From contig NC_134020.1 of assembly GCF_040712315.1 (NCBI RefSeq), forward strand, positions 46,361,751 to 46,425,750: a stretch of 64,000 bases of DNA, written 5' to 3'. This DNA is from Castanea sativa. Lineage: Eukaryota; Streptophyta; Magnoliopsida; Fagales; Fagaceae. Below, piece after piece: positions 1 to 11,413 of the stretch (position 1 is its first letter; each line of letters starts with the position of its first letter). A model generated the notes under the pieces. The model was given only the letters and a program-made list of their open reading frames with translations. It searched no databases and was not told where the DNA came from. A program made the position numbers and the translations under genes.

Positions 1-354
1 GTTTACAAAAAATAGAATATTTAATATTGGGTGTATTGTAAAGTGAGATGGTATGATAAATAAAATAATTTTTTAAGGTGCTAAAAGCTAAAATTTTTAG
101 CACCATTAATGTAAATGCTCAATGCTCTAACTTCAACAACAACAAAAATCCTAGTCAACCTAGTATTTAAAAAAGACAGTATTTTAGCTTTTAAAAAATA
201 TATATTTTGTTTTTATTTATCTTTGTTAGTAAATAATTCCATCTTAATATATTTAGAAACAACAATTTTAAGTATTTATAATATTTTGATATTATATGCA
301 CGCCCATGGGAATGATTTTTTTCTTTATACTCCGACCCACTACCTTACAATCCT
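1..354. other. AT-rich stretch, no gene seen
   Basis: AT-rich sequence with short open frames only. No family is recognised and no repeat ends are seen. It runs up to the left end of the duplicated FAB1-linked segment at about 355. Confidence 0.5.
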
Positions 355-778
355 TAGTCCATCCCTGGCGTGAAGTCATTAGAAACTTTACTCTTTGATG
401 TGAAATATATCTATTTGATGTAGGCAAGAAGCTACAAGAAACAGAATATATCTCTCAACTAGGTGGCGACTACACCAGGCACAAGCTGTGTGTCGAGCAT
501 CATATTGCTAACAATTCTAAAGTTTTGCGACTTAAATGCATGCCTCAAATTCCTGGTGGTTACCTATTTGTTTAAACAATCTAGTGCACGATGGGGACAC
601 GAACAAATGGAGGAGGCTCTTTGACTAAGCCTCTGTCAGTGAATCGAGGGCTGGACATAGCTTGCCCACTGTGTGATTATGAACAAGAGACATTGATGGT
701 TTGGTAACGAGTAACAACTAAGGTTTGCATACTGACAGAATCCAAGCCAACTAAACAAGCAATTCATATCCAACATTT
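355..778. repeat. Direct repeat, copy 1 (FAB1-linked intron sequence)
   Basis: About 420 bp that recur in the same orientation at about 5835-6297. Long stretches match almost perfectly, for example the block around 580-660 against 6060-6140. It lies directly downstream, in the sense of the minus-strand FAB1 remnant, of that fragment's last exon, so it is probably FAB1 intron sequence. Copy 2 carries about 50 extra bases after a point matching position 690. Confidence 0.8.
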
Positions 779-799
779 TGGGATCCCTAAAAAACGTAC

Positions 800-2030
800 C
801 CTCCATTTTTCTTGTCCACTCATGTTGAACATGGCCATTGAATTCAAGCACTGACGGTGGCAAATGATCAGAAAGAATATCGATAGGGGAATACCGGAAA
901 AATGCAACCATGCTCCCAAACCTGTTGAATTTGATTGTTAACAACAATTGAAATTTAACTAGAGTTCCAAGTCTGATAGAATTTACCCATAGCAACGGAG
1001 ACAGTCCCTTCGCAATGAATGACCACAGGGTGCAACAAGATTAGCAGTTGCATGGTTTGAAAAGCTAAGTTCCAAGAACTTTCCAAAAGAAAGTCCCCAG
1101 GCAGCATCTGACATAACCACTCTACGAGTAGTTGGTGGAACTCTATCCACATGGGCACACCTTAGGCATCGGTGCCACATCCAGATCTTGCCATCTCGTT
1201 CCCCAGGTAGTCTTATATCCGGAAGGCATCAATGTTAGATTTCCCTGCCGATGGGTGTAACATAGGACATGAGCCTCAACTGGCACTTTACATGATCGAC
1301 AGCAACATGCCTGGCAAATGGCAATTACAAGTTCTAGTAACCAACATAATTCCACTTTATAACTGAAAGTTAGTAAAAGAGAATAAATAAAAGAAGTCTA
1401 AACGAAAGGAAACCCAAAAATATTTACCTGGTCAAACAAGTCATCACGCAGATATCTCCCTAGAGGCTTATCAAAATAACCATAAAACTTTATGCGCAGG
1501 GGCCGATAGCGTTCACATACAATTCCTTTCAGCACACAATGGCTTGAAAATGATACCAATATACTCTGGTGAGTTTCAGTGGCTGAAAAGTATTCACTGG
1601 AGACTTCATTTTCATCAACCCTTTCAGGTCTTATAGATCCATTCATCTCCCCAGCAAGCGTCTCATCTTGGGCCATTGATTCTTGTGGTTCTTGTTGGAA
1701 AAGATTTCTCATAACAGATGAAAGCACTCTGGGCCCTTTAAAGTCCTCACACTGATTTAAAGAGCTTGACTCCAAACCCACACTAGATGCTGCATTTTTA
1801 ACTCTACAGTTCATGGAACCAGTTGGATGAACAGGATCAAGATGCCTACCCAATAATTCCAATCCTTCAATTTCCGGATTGAGACCCACAATTTCTTCAT
1901 CTTGAACAGAGTCATCAGTCACTTCTGGGCAACTGATTGAAGCAAAAGAGTTAGGGACTACAGTAATAACTAGAACAGGTGTAGTTGTTCTTGTTGGGTG
2001 CAGCACCGTGTGGGTCCAGCCCAAATGCAT
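800..2030 (-). pseudogene. FAB1: FAB1 (PtdIns3P 5-kinase) gene fragment
   Basis: This is a remnant of a plant FAB1/PIKfyve-type kinase gene, whose product makes PtdIns(3,5)P2 on endosomes and vacuoles. Only the central cysteine-rich stretch remains. Three exon-like blocks read on the minus strand: 2030-1428 (ending KPLGRYLRDDLFDQ before GTAAAT), 1310-987 (CRSCK, AHVLCYTH, MWHRCLRCAHVD, SDAAWGLSFGKFLELSFSNH, CGHSL) and 921-800 (FGSMVAFFRYSPIDIL, LPPSVLEFNG). The splice sites are kept, so this is a DNA-level duplicate and not a processed copy. A frame break inside the middle block, just after QGNLT, disrupts the reading frame. The FYVE, chaperonin-like and kinase domains are absent. The family call is strong; whether FAB1A or FAB1B is unclear. 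Confidence 0.85.
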
Positions 2031-2849
2031 TAGTCAAGACTCAATTAACGAGCTTGCTTCCTCCAGCTTCCAAAATCTGCTTTTGGTTTAATGAACAGCT
2101 TATCAGGCAAACATTTTTTTTTTTTTTTTGTTGGGCAACGGAATGCGCCCAGAAGTGCTTGGCCCAACAGGACCCGTGGGGCCTGACAAGGCGTGTCTGG
2201 ACCAAAAAAAAATCCGTTTAATAATCGGGTCAGGTCCGAGTATTAAAAAATTCAGCCCAAACTCGACCCATTTTCATTCCTAAAAAAGATAGAGAAATAC
2301 AAAGTGAGAGTGTGAGAAAGTGAAAAATAAAAAAGAAAAACTAGTTGGAGTACTCCATAGAAGATTTTGCTACAGTGAGATTATATTTACTCAAAATTTA
2401 TTTGTTGTATATTTAGTTTATTGTGGGCTCAAATTTGGTACTACAACCTAAATAACAATTTTAAGTTTTTAAACAATATTACACATATTTTCACATATTT
2501 TTTCACGCACAAGTAGTTTTAAAAAATATAAATAACGTTACTAAAACAACATTACCAAACAGGTCCGTAATCTCTATTTTATAGTGAATATTTTTTGAAA
2601 TTGCCTTGTGATTTTTTCCTCTATATCATAAGGTTTTTCACATAAGATTTGGTGTCCTTGTGTGATTGTGTTTTATTGGTGTTTGTTAAAATTTTTGTTT
2701 CCATATATATTGCTATGAGAAATAATATGTCCACAATATTTTTACAACAAATTATAAGTAGCAAGTTGTTACACGTTGTTATTATTAGAGTAAAAAAATA
2801 ATCTTAATGTTAAATTCAAATTTGAATCAATAACAACTAACGAAAAAAA
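2031..2849. other. Non-coding, low-complexity stretch
   Basis: Contains a T-run near 2115-2130, GC-richer sequence to about 2215, then AT-rich sequence. No gene or clear element ends are seen. Confidence 0.45.
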
Positions 2850-3435
2850 TTGCAAATTAATACCAGTCCCCAAACAATTTCGCTAGTTTGCGTCGTTTCC
2901 AAACTATTTATGAAACTAACATCTCAAGTGAGTAAGACTCGATTATGGTGTGCTAAATCAAGTATAATGAACTCAATTTCAAGTTTTCAACGACCTCAAA
3001 ATCAAGCCTATAGAGCTCGAGTTCAGTATTGCAAAAAGAAGAATCTGACTAAGTGAAGAAGAATAAGAAAGAAGAAGAAGAGGAAGAATCTAACGGAGAA
3101 GATGGAGGATCTGACCGAAGAACCCCACGATCAAATTTTTTTTTTTTTTAAATACCTAGAAGAATCCGACCAAGTGAAGAAGAAGTACAAGGTAGCTTGA
3201 TTTCTGAGTTCTGAGTTAGCATTCGAGCTGCAATCACGGCATTGATCAAGTGCTTGTGTTTGTTGATTTCGTTGTTTCTCTAAGGCTTGATTTCAATTTG
3301 AAAGAAAATGAGTCTAATGGACTTGAGTTTAGCATTCCAAAATAGAGTTTATTACACTCGAGATATTATATTTCTAAATAGTTTTGAAAACGTGCTAACT
3401 AAAATTTTTTTTTGAAAATTAATGTTATTTTGAAG
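2850..3435. mobile_element. Foldback element with long inverted arms
   Basis: The left arm, about 2870-3010, matches the reverse complement of about 3275-3410 with moderate divergence over roughly 135 bp. Shared blocks include AAACTATTTA, ATCTCAAGTG/ATCTCGAGTG and AAATCAAGCCT. The centre holds two imperfect copies of an AGAAGAATCYGAC-type purine repeat (near 3035-3060 and 3160-3190). There is no transposase. The exact ends and target duplication are not resolved. Confidence 0.6.
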
Positions 3436-4165
3436 AAAAAAATGCACAACTAACCACCTATAATTTATTGTGGAAATGTTGTGGACGTATCACTTCTCAT
3501 ATTGCTATTGTTGGATAGTCATTAGTTTTAATTCACACATAGACATTAAGACATTGAGGGGACTTAAGATTTTTCCCCACCAAGTAGTATAAGAGCTATG
3601 TATTCTCCAACTTGACCCTTTACAAAAAAAATCATGATCAGTACTTTAGTATGAAATTCGTCGTGACCAGTACTTTAGTATGACCTTATATTCTAAATAT
3701 TCAACCTTTAGCAGTTGTAAATTATGATAACCAAAATAAACACAAAGCCAAGCCAAGCTCTAAGAAGCACAAACACTTTATTTGTGGTGTCGTATTTGTG
3801 TTGTAACAGTGTCCTATCTACTGTTTCATGTTTTAATTTTTCAAAAATTTCCCATATTACTATATCATACTCGTAGCTGTGTCCATGCATCTTAGGCCAA
3901 GCTCCTAAAACTAAAGAAAAATAATAAATTTTACAAAGGGATCTAAACAAACTAATACTACAAGAAAAATGTTTTTTAGTGACGAAGTGTTTTTGACAGA
4001 TCCAAAAAGCTCTCTAACAAAAAATCTATTTATGAGGAAAAATAAAGTCTTCGCAATTACTTGGCAAAATGTGAAACCATCTGTAACCAACACGAAAAAT
4101 ACTATCACAATTATATCTGTAGCCATCACAAATGCTAATATTTGGAGGAAATTTTTCCCGACATA
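3436..4165. other. AT-rich intergenic DNA
   Basis: Short frames only (65-80 codons), none with a recognisable domain. No repeat boundaries are seen. Confidence 0.4.
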
Positions 4166-4170
4166 ATATT

Positions 4171-5367
4171 TGTTAGGATATGTGCCCTTAAATCCTATTG
4201 TATGATGCTATGTATGATATTATGTATGACATTATGTATGACTTAATATTGTGATTAATAGAGTTGTTTTATTATTATCTAAAATAATGGTAACATGAAT
4301 ATTTGGACATTATCATGTAGTCCATGAGATGCATAGTATGTGATTTATGTGATTTAGTCACAGAAGATATAAATCACAAGTTCTTTGTAAACTCAGAATT
4401 TATAGTTCGTAGTCGGTAATGAATTTGGACATTTCATCTGCGAAGACTATAACGTATCAACTAAGATGATTTGTCTTGATCATGGAAGTGGAGACTTCTA
4501 GTTGATATGTTTTAAGAGTTAAGACATATTGAACTGGACCGCTGTGAGATTTATTATTCTCCTAACGACTGTCAAATATTCCCTTGAGATAAGTTTAATG
4601 GGTTCAGTTATTCAGAAAGTTAGACTTAACCACTTTAGTAAGAAATTACTAAAGTATATATTTATGAAATTAGATTTCATAAATATATAATGAATAACTT
4701 TAAAGGATTAAACCGGGTACTCAAGGATAAGATGTAGTAATTTACAAAGTGGCAGTCTACATTTATGACTTTGTGTGACTACGAATATTTTATGAAGGGG
4801 TTGCATGTATAATAAAGTCTTGGGATATAATGTATATATAAGGCCTAGAGTGCAATTATATTTATATAGTAGTATTAAATATAATTAATGGTAATTTTGG
4901 ACTTGTCAAGAATTGACGGAAAAGCCCAAGGCCCATTGGAGCTAGTGTCTTATTGGTCCATTTTGGTCCAACTTCAAACCACACACTAAAGCCCAATTGG
5001 AAAGGCCCAATAGGCCAGCCCAATTAGATAATCAGTTAGTTATAAAGGGAGAAACATACAGAATTTTTATTAGTGAGAAATAAGAAACGGTGTGTGAGAG
5101 AGTGTGAGACACACTTTCATTCTCCCCTTGAAAACTGATTGAGAGACTACACATCTTGGGCATAAAGTGGAATTGAAGTAAAGATTAAAATTGTTCTCAA
5201 GTACTTCTAATCTTTGTTTTGAATTTCTCCACACCAAGGTACATCATCTTGTTCTTAAATTCTGAAATTTACATAGTATACGTTATCAATCATGAATGAA
5301 ATAGATCATTTTTTGTTGCTTCCGCTATGTGTTTTGTATGAGATACAAAACCAAAATTTTTCCTTCA
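4171..5367 (+). mobile_element. Solo LTR, probably Ty1/Copia type
   Basis: A 1197-bp sequence that starts TGTTAGGATATG and ends TTTTTCCTTCA. It is flanked by a perfect 5-bp target duplication ATATT (4166-4170 and 5368-5372). A TATA-like box, TATAAAGGG, lies near 5040. No primer-binding site, gag or pol is next to it, so it fits a solo LTR left by LTR-LTR recombination. The Copia assignment rests only on the style of the ends. Confidence 0.85.
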
Positions 5368-5646
5368 ATATTTGCTACGGGATAGTTAAAAATCTTTTGC
5401 AAAAGTGTATTATTTGTGACTACAATATAATGTTTTGCACCCTATTAAATGGAAAGTTTTTAGGTACTCTTGGAACACGGAGAAATAATACTCTCTCCTC
5501 GATCTCACATTCATGATGGATCCCACCATGAATTTAATAGATAAACCTTATCATGAATATGAGAAGAAGGAGCATCATTTTTCCGTAGTCTGAAAGTAAC
5601 TAAAAATTACTCATATTAAACAACCCTCTAGTTTTGTGTTCCTCTT

Positions 5647-5823
5647 ACCACCGCACACCCTTGGTGTAATGATCACTCCACATGTATAAATGCTTGTAGA
5701 GTGTGGGGGGCAAGAGTCGAAGTTCAAGTCTCTAGGAGGGAGTTTCACACACATATACAATTAGATTAGGCTAGAGTAGAAATTCTATCTTCTATTAAAA
5801 AAAAATTTTAAAAATTAAAAAAA
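5647..5823 (+). mobile_element. SINE copy 1 (tRNA-type)
   Basis: Short interspersed element with Pol III-like internal signals: an A-box-like TGGTGTAATGATCACTCC near 5661 and a B-box-like AGTTCAAGTC near 5722. It ends in an A-rich tail. A perfect 9-bp duplication GTTCCTCTT flanks it (5638-5646 and 5824-5832), as expected of target-primed reverse transcription. It shares its body with the copies at 9248 and 10044. Confidence 0.85.
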
Positions 5824-5834
5824 GTTCCTCTTTG

Positions 5835-6297
5835 AAGTAGGCGTGAAGTCACAAAAAACTTGACTCTTTAACGTGAAACATATATAACTCTTTGATGTAG
5901 GCAAGAAGCTACAAAGAAACAGAATATGTCTTTCTCAATTAGGTGGCTACTACACCAGGCACAAGCCGTGTGTCGAGCATCGTATTGCTCATAATTCTAA
6001 AGTCTTCCGACTTAAATGCATGCCTCAAACGCATGGTAATTACCTATTTGCTTAAACAATCTAGTGCACGATGGGGACGCGAACAAATGGAGGCGGCTGT
6101 TTGACTAAGCCTCTGTCAGTGAATCGAGGGCTGGACATAGCTTGCCCACTGTGTGATTAGGAACAAGAGAAATTGATTTACCTATAGGTCCATTGTCCCT
6201 TGGCCGAAGCCTTATGGTTTGGTAACGAGTAACAACTAAGTTTTGCGTACTGACAGAATCCAAGCCAACTAAACAAGCAATTCATATCCAACATTTG
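5835..6297. repeat. Direct repeat, copy 2 (FAB1-linked intron sequence)
   Basis: Second copy of the segment at 355-778, in the same orientation. It starts about 10 bp after the target duplication of SINE copy 1. It contains about 50 bp (around 6170-6220) that copy 1 lacks. No FAB1 exon accompanies this copy. Confidence 0.8.
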
Positions 6298-6354
6298 GAA
6301 CAACACAAAGATTTCATTCTCTTCGCAACACTAGCCATCAATTTCATTATTGGT

Positions 6355-6522
6355 GTCCGTTTGAGATCTGCTTATTTTGTTGAAATTGAAAACTTTTTGC
6401 TAAAAGTTCTGTAGATAAAGGTAAAAGTTAGCTGAAATAGTACAGTGAAACTCATGAATAGTAGCAAAAATAAGCTAAATAGTAAATAAGTTGGCAAAAA
6501 TAATCTATGTCAAACGCATAAT
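6355..6522. mobile_element. MITE of the GTTTGGAT family, copy 1
   Basis: Short AT-rich element with GTCCGTTTGAGAT at the left and TCAAACGCATAATC at the right. The subterminal TGCTTATTTTGTTGAAA block resembles the elements at 9746, 23462 and 59166. It has no coding capacity. The edges are approximate. Confidence 0.55.
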
Positions 6523-6713
6523 CAATTTCACATTATCACATATAATGAATTGATTTCTTACCTATGTCACTCCATTTTTTTTTTTTTTTTGCTTAGAAGG
6601 GTTGATAAATCAAAAGGTTTCAATAGAAAGAATAAGTGAAATTAGTCTTTTTGTTTATTCTTGTTTGTATCTTTCAAAATTTTGAATTTAGGGAAGTTCT
6701 TTATAAACATACG

Positions 6714-7324
6714 TGTGAGTACCCAAAATTTTCTCGATGGACAAGGCTTAGGATTGGGCTCACAATTTATTTGTATAGAGGGTTTAGTGTTTCCTACTAA
6801 GAGTAGCTCCTTACCAAGTATTTTAGTGACAACTTTTAGCCCTCACGAATTTCTCCTCTTTCCTTTTTAAGTTCTTCTCTATTTCGATAGTACTTACTCT
6901 CTCTTTCACTCTATATTTTTTACTCAGAATTGCCAACCCCCACTCTCTACTCCCTCCTACTATTTATAGCTTGAGGTTGGTGGAGTGGTCGTGATTGCAT
7001 CTTGGCCTCACTCGTGTGGGTAGGGTACAATTAATTATTCCTGTCAAGGAATATCCTTCATTGGGAATAGTGGTAATGGCATTGGAACTAATTCTAACCT
7101 CCAAAAGGTTGCTCGACAATGATACTACCCAAGGCAATACCGAGCTACAGAGGTCATGGACTGTTTCGAGTAAATGTGTTCCCGACCAAGTCATATCTGA
7201 TCATTATGGGCTTGTCTACCATGCATTCAAAACGAGATGAGCCTACCATTGGACTTGGGCTTGGTGATGTTCCTAGAGACTGTTCGAGCCAAGGCCCAAT
7301 GGGCCCAAAATCATGTCTCGTACA
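6714..7324 (-). mobile_element. Solo LTR with perfect target duplication
   Basis: A 611-bp sequence beginning TGTGAGTACCC and ending GTCTCGTACA. It is flanked by the exact 5-bp duplication ATACG (6709-6713 and 7325-7329). A TATA box on the minus strand (GCTATAAATAG near 6960-6970) suggests minus-strand transcription. No internal retroelement region adjoins it. The superfamily is unknown. Confidence 0.85.
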
Positions 7325-7329
7325 ATACG

Positions 7330-7829
7330 TATAAAAAGAACATATTTCATTTAGCCTCTTCATGCTTACTATAACCAGTTATTTCAGTTTTCTAGTACAT
7401 GAGTGCAGGAAAAATTTCGGTGCAGACTCTTCAAGGAACACAAAGCTATTAGAGAATAGAGAAGAAAGTCACAGCCTCCACTAAGAGGAAATCAACAATG
7501 GACCCATCCTAATGGGGACACAATCAAGATTAACTTTGTTGTGGAGGTAGGTGGACATCACTCCATCTTAACTTTCGTTGCTAGAGATTGGAGAAGAACC
7601 TTGATATTTGCGTTTGCACACACCAAAAGAAGAAGAAGAAGAAGAAGAAGAAGAGCCAAACACCATTGACCTTGTCCAAGCAGAAGCATAAGCTATTAGA
7701 TGGTCAATCCAACTTTCCATCCAATAAAGGCTAAGGAACATATGTGTAGAAAATGGCTCCGACATCTATTTTGACATCTTGGTATTCTCATCCTCCTTTG
7801 CGATTCTCTAGATGAGGAGAGGTCATATA
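7330..7829. other. Intergenic DNA with a GAA repeat
   Basis: Holds an (AAG)n run near 7627-7655. No gene is recognised. Confidence 0.4.
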
Positions 7830-7837
7830 GATTACAA

Positions 7838-8129
7838 TAGGGGTGTGCATAGGTTGAGTTGAGGGGATTTTTTAATTGAACCCACCATGGTGGGTTCAAA
7901 AAAATCCAACCCAACTCAACCCATTACAGGGTTTCAACCCAACCCAACCCACATGGATCAAGTTAGGTCGGGTTAAATCCATGGGTTGGACAGTTTTATT
8001 TCTTTATTGCTATTATTATTAAATTGAGCAGAAAAAATAATATCACATTTGCCATATGAGTTGATAAACAAAATATATATGAACTAGTATTCCAACTCAA
8101 TTATAAATAAAATATATCCAACTGAGTCG

Positions 8130-8191
<62 letters not shown>

Positions 8192-8584
8192 CATGCATGC
8201 ATGCATGTATGTATGTATATATATAAACTAGTATCCCAGCTCAATTATAAACAAATAGGAGTGGAGTGAGAGAGTGGGAGTGGAAGGCGGGAGAGAGAGA
8301 AATAAAAATGTTAGGGTTTGCGAGGTAATTAAGTTTTATATAGGAAAAGCCGAATAGGGGAAAAAATTAAATAAAAAAATTATTAATTATATAATATAAT
8401 TTTAAATTAGGTGAGTTGGGTCGGGTTAGGCGGGTTTGTGATTGTTATGAGCCAAACCCAACCTGACCTATTATTAAAAAAAAAAGTCATAACCCAATCC
8501 AACCCACCAACCCCTAAAAACTTATCCAACCCAGCGAGTTGGGTTGGGTCAAGTCAGTTTTGGCAGGTTAGCTGCACACCTCTA
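7838..8584. mobile_element. Non-autonomous hAT-like element (747 bp)
   Basis: Terminal inverted repeats TAGGGGTGTGCA (left) and TGCACACCTCTA (right) fit the hAT style. An 8-bp target duplication with one mismatch flanks it: GATTACAA (7830-7837) and AATTACAA (8585-8592). The subterminal zones are packed with CCAACCC/GGGTTGGG motifs in opposite orientation. The middle holds a TA/TATG microsatellite. There is no transposase. Confidence 0.75.
8132..8225. repeat. Compound microsatellite (TA)n-(TATG)n-(CATG)n
   Basis: A pure TA run followed by tetranucleotide TATG and CATG repeats, inside the hAT-like element. It is probably polymorphic. Confidence 0.95.
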
Positions 8585-8592
8585 AATTACAA

Positions 8593-9232
8593 AATCTTCT
8601 ACTTTTCTATGACCATTCTTGGCAGGATTGACTTAATATAGTTTGAGGCCTAAGGTAATGAATTTAAGTGGGGCATTTTTTTATTTAAATATTAATTATA
8701 TAAATTTACTTAATACTAATCAAACTAAGGTTAATTTGATGAATTACTACTAACCAAACTAAAGTTAATTTCATATAGAGAATTAAATATCATCTTCAAG
8801 TATAAAATTTAACAAAAGAAATGAAAATTTATGATTTTTTAAAGATTTCTAGTGGTATACTTTATCTTGGATATAAGTTGATGCATGGTTAATTAAAGTT
8901 GTAATCAAATTTCAATTTTATATTTGGTGTTAAGAGAGAGATATAGAGATTGTTTGATGTGTGGCTATGTAGGAGATTAGGAGATTGATGTTGACAATCT
9001 ACTGCGTAGAATATTAGTTTACAAAAATTAAACCCTCAAGTTATTAAGGGACACGTATCATCATTGGTAAAAAAAGTTTAGGGTTTCAATTGGGTTAGTT
9101 TTCTATTAGTTTAGTATTTTGGAGGGTTTGTGAGAGATGAGAGAAGGAAAATACTAAAACTATTACAAATTTTACTACAAAATGGTTACAAATTGATGTC
9201 TCAATAAATGTGATTGGTGAACTTTATCAATT
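8593..9232. other. AT-rich intergenic DNA
   Basis: No gene, RNA or repeat end can be supported here. Confidence 0.4.
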
Positions 9233-9247
9233 TAAGTAGTGAATATT

Positions 9248-9405
9248 ACCCACCGCGCACTCTTGGTACGGTAGTCACTCCACAAGTATAAATACTTATG
9301 GCGTGTGGAGGACAAAGGTTAGGGTTCAAGTCTTCAGAAGGGAATTTCACACACATATACACTTAGATTAGACTAGTGTAGAAATTATATCTTGTCTAAA
9401 AAAAA
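9248..9405 (+). mobile_element. SINE copy 2 (tRNA-type), best preserved
   Basis: A 158-bp SINE with A-box-like TGGTACGGTAGTCACTCC, B-box-like GGGTTCAAGTC, a conserved CACACACATATACACTTAG block and an A-tail. The perfect 15-bp duplication TAAGTAGTGAATATT flanks it (9233-9247 and 9406-9420), which proves insertion by a target-primed mechanism. It encodes no protein and would depend on an autonomous LINE. Confidence 0.92.
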
Positions 9406-9745
9406 TAAGTAGTGAATATTTAAATTACATTTTTTTAGGAAACTTTAATTTACTTTTTTATATATATATAATTGGTAACACATTAATTTGTAAACCGTAT
9501 ATAGTAAAATTTGTAAAAACCCTAGTGTCACTCATGAGAAAAATAGTGTACATCCATTTGAAAAAAAAAATTACTATCATTAAATTTTGGACATTTTTAT
9601 AATGGAGGATGGGGCCTTTTTATGAAGGGGTGAGACTTTCAAAATGGGATAATACAACATATTCATTCTTCATAATTTCACGTGCACATTTAGTATTTTT
9701 GTGGCAATATATTGTACCTAAAAAAATTTATGGTCCATGAGATTT

Positions 9746-9965
9746 AGAGTCTGTTTGGATAGAACTTATTGCTGAAAACTGAAAACTGAAAATACTGTAG
9801 CAAAATAATTTTTAAATGTGTAAAAAATACTGTTCATGCCAAAAATTACTGTTCATTGGCCTAAAATCACTGTTCATGGCCAATGAACAGTGACAGGCAC
9901 GCTGAAAAAAAAAAAATCCAAAACGTGGACGCTGGACGCTGGACATTGAATCCAAACGCCCTCTT
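9746..9965. mobile_element. MITE of the GTTTGGAT family, copy 2
   Basis: Left end AGTCTGTTTGGATAGA, right end AATCCAAACGCCCT. The inner sequence shares CTGAAAACTGAAAATACTG and the GCAAAATAATTTTTAA block with the copy at 59166. Short repeats of ACTGTTCATGGCCAATGAAC form a palindrome near 9870-9890. No protein is encoded. Confidence 0.7.
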
Positions 9966-10043
9966 AGTAGTTATTTCATTCTTTATGGTGATAAAATTAT
10001 TAGTGAAATATAGATTCTATCAACTTAAGAATTTATGTATTGT

Positions 10044-10240
10044 ACCATTGCACACCATTAGCGCATGATAATCACTCCATAGATATAAGTGTTTGTGGGA
10101 TATGGGAAGGGCAAGGACCAAGATTCAAGTTTTCAAGAATGAATCAAATATCCATGATTATGTTATAATAGAATGAATCACACACGTACACTTAAATTAT
10201 GTTATAATAGAATTCTATCTCAAATATCCATGATTATGCA
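10044..10240 (+). mobile_element. SINE copy 3, internally rearranged
   Basis: The first half matches the SINE family (CACTCCATAGATATAAGTG, then a B-box-like GATTCAAG). After about 10138 the body is interrupted. The phrase CAAATATCCATGATTATG occurs twice (near 10146 and 10221), and TTATGTTATAATAGAAT also occurs twice. It looks like a local duplication or a nested insertion. No clean target duplication is found. Confidence 0.65.
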
Positions 10241-11200
10241 AAAATACAAAAATAATAATAACAATAATAATCCAAATGCAAAAATCTTTACAAAAATCCA
10301 AACCCACTTCCAAATTAGAACCCACTGCAACAACCGGAACCACCAAGACCACCAAAATCAACCATCACACCCCAATCAAAATCAACCCATAACCAAAAAA
10401 AAAAAAACCAAAAAAATCCACAAACAAACCCAAAATAAAACCCATTACTTGCCAATCAAGAGAGAGATTCGGCAGCGTGGCTTTATGGAGGTGTGGTGTG
10501 GTGAGGTGGCCGGCTTGGTGAGACTAAAAGTGGGAGTGAGAGAGGAAGAAAGGAGAAGCAGAGTGAGAGTGAGAGGAAGAAGGAGAGGCTGAATGAAAGT
10601 GAGGGGAAAATAGGGTGAAAGTGAGGGGGAAAAGAAGTGGAGAGTGATGAGATAAATCAGAAATAGGAAAGGAAGAGAAAAGTAGGAGAGAGAAAACTAT
10701 AATAAAAAACAATAAAAGTTATACAATTTTTGTCTAAAATTGGAATTGCACTATTCACGTTAAAAATTTTAGCATTTAAAACATTTGACGTGACAGATTT
10801 TTTTGGTATTTGGTACTCTGAATGCTTAAAATTTAGTATTTTTTAAGATTTTCCACGCTTGATAAGAAACAATATATGATACTCTGTAACCACCATATAT
10901 GATATAATAATAGTTAAAGAAACAAAGAATCAAATTAAAGAAAGAAAACCAAAAGGCGCATCAGTGTACATGAGTGGCAGCCGCATCAGTACAAGTTAAA
11001 TGATCGAAAGTATAACGTAAAAAACGTGGACCGAGTCCTCAAAAAAAAAAAAAAAGATTGCCACTTATAATTGAGTAAAGGAAAAAAAGGAACCCAACAT
11101 GGACCGAGTCTTTTCCATGAATCTGATCCGTTACTTGCCTTCAGTCAAAAGTAACCAAACGCGTTGAACTTAGACACAGTCCCCTCACTCACTCTCTCTC
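10241..11200. other. Low-complexity region upstream of CAF1
   Basis: An AAT/ACC-rich half (10240-10440) is followed by a GAG/GTGAGAG-rich half (10500-10700). Open frames of 62-139 codons here are compositional and lack domains. The region nearest 11200 probably holds the CAF1 promoter. Confidence 0.4.
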
Positions 11201-11413
11201 TTCCTCTCTCTTTCTCAGCACCATCTTCACCTCCCCATTTATATTCATCCCTCACTTCCTCAACTTCACACACCAATTTCACACTTTGCAAAAAAAAAAA
11301 AAAAAAAAAACACAAAGACCACCTCGGTCTTCTGTCTAACTAGCAAAATTTTCAGCTTAGAATTTCCAAGACGGTGACTTTTTTTTTTAGAGTGATCAAG
11401 AAGACTGAGAACG

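Noticed and set aside
8132..8225. Regular short repeats resembling an array
   Set aside because: It is a simple dinucleotide and tetranucleotide microsatellite without spacers, not a CRISPR array.
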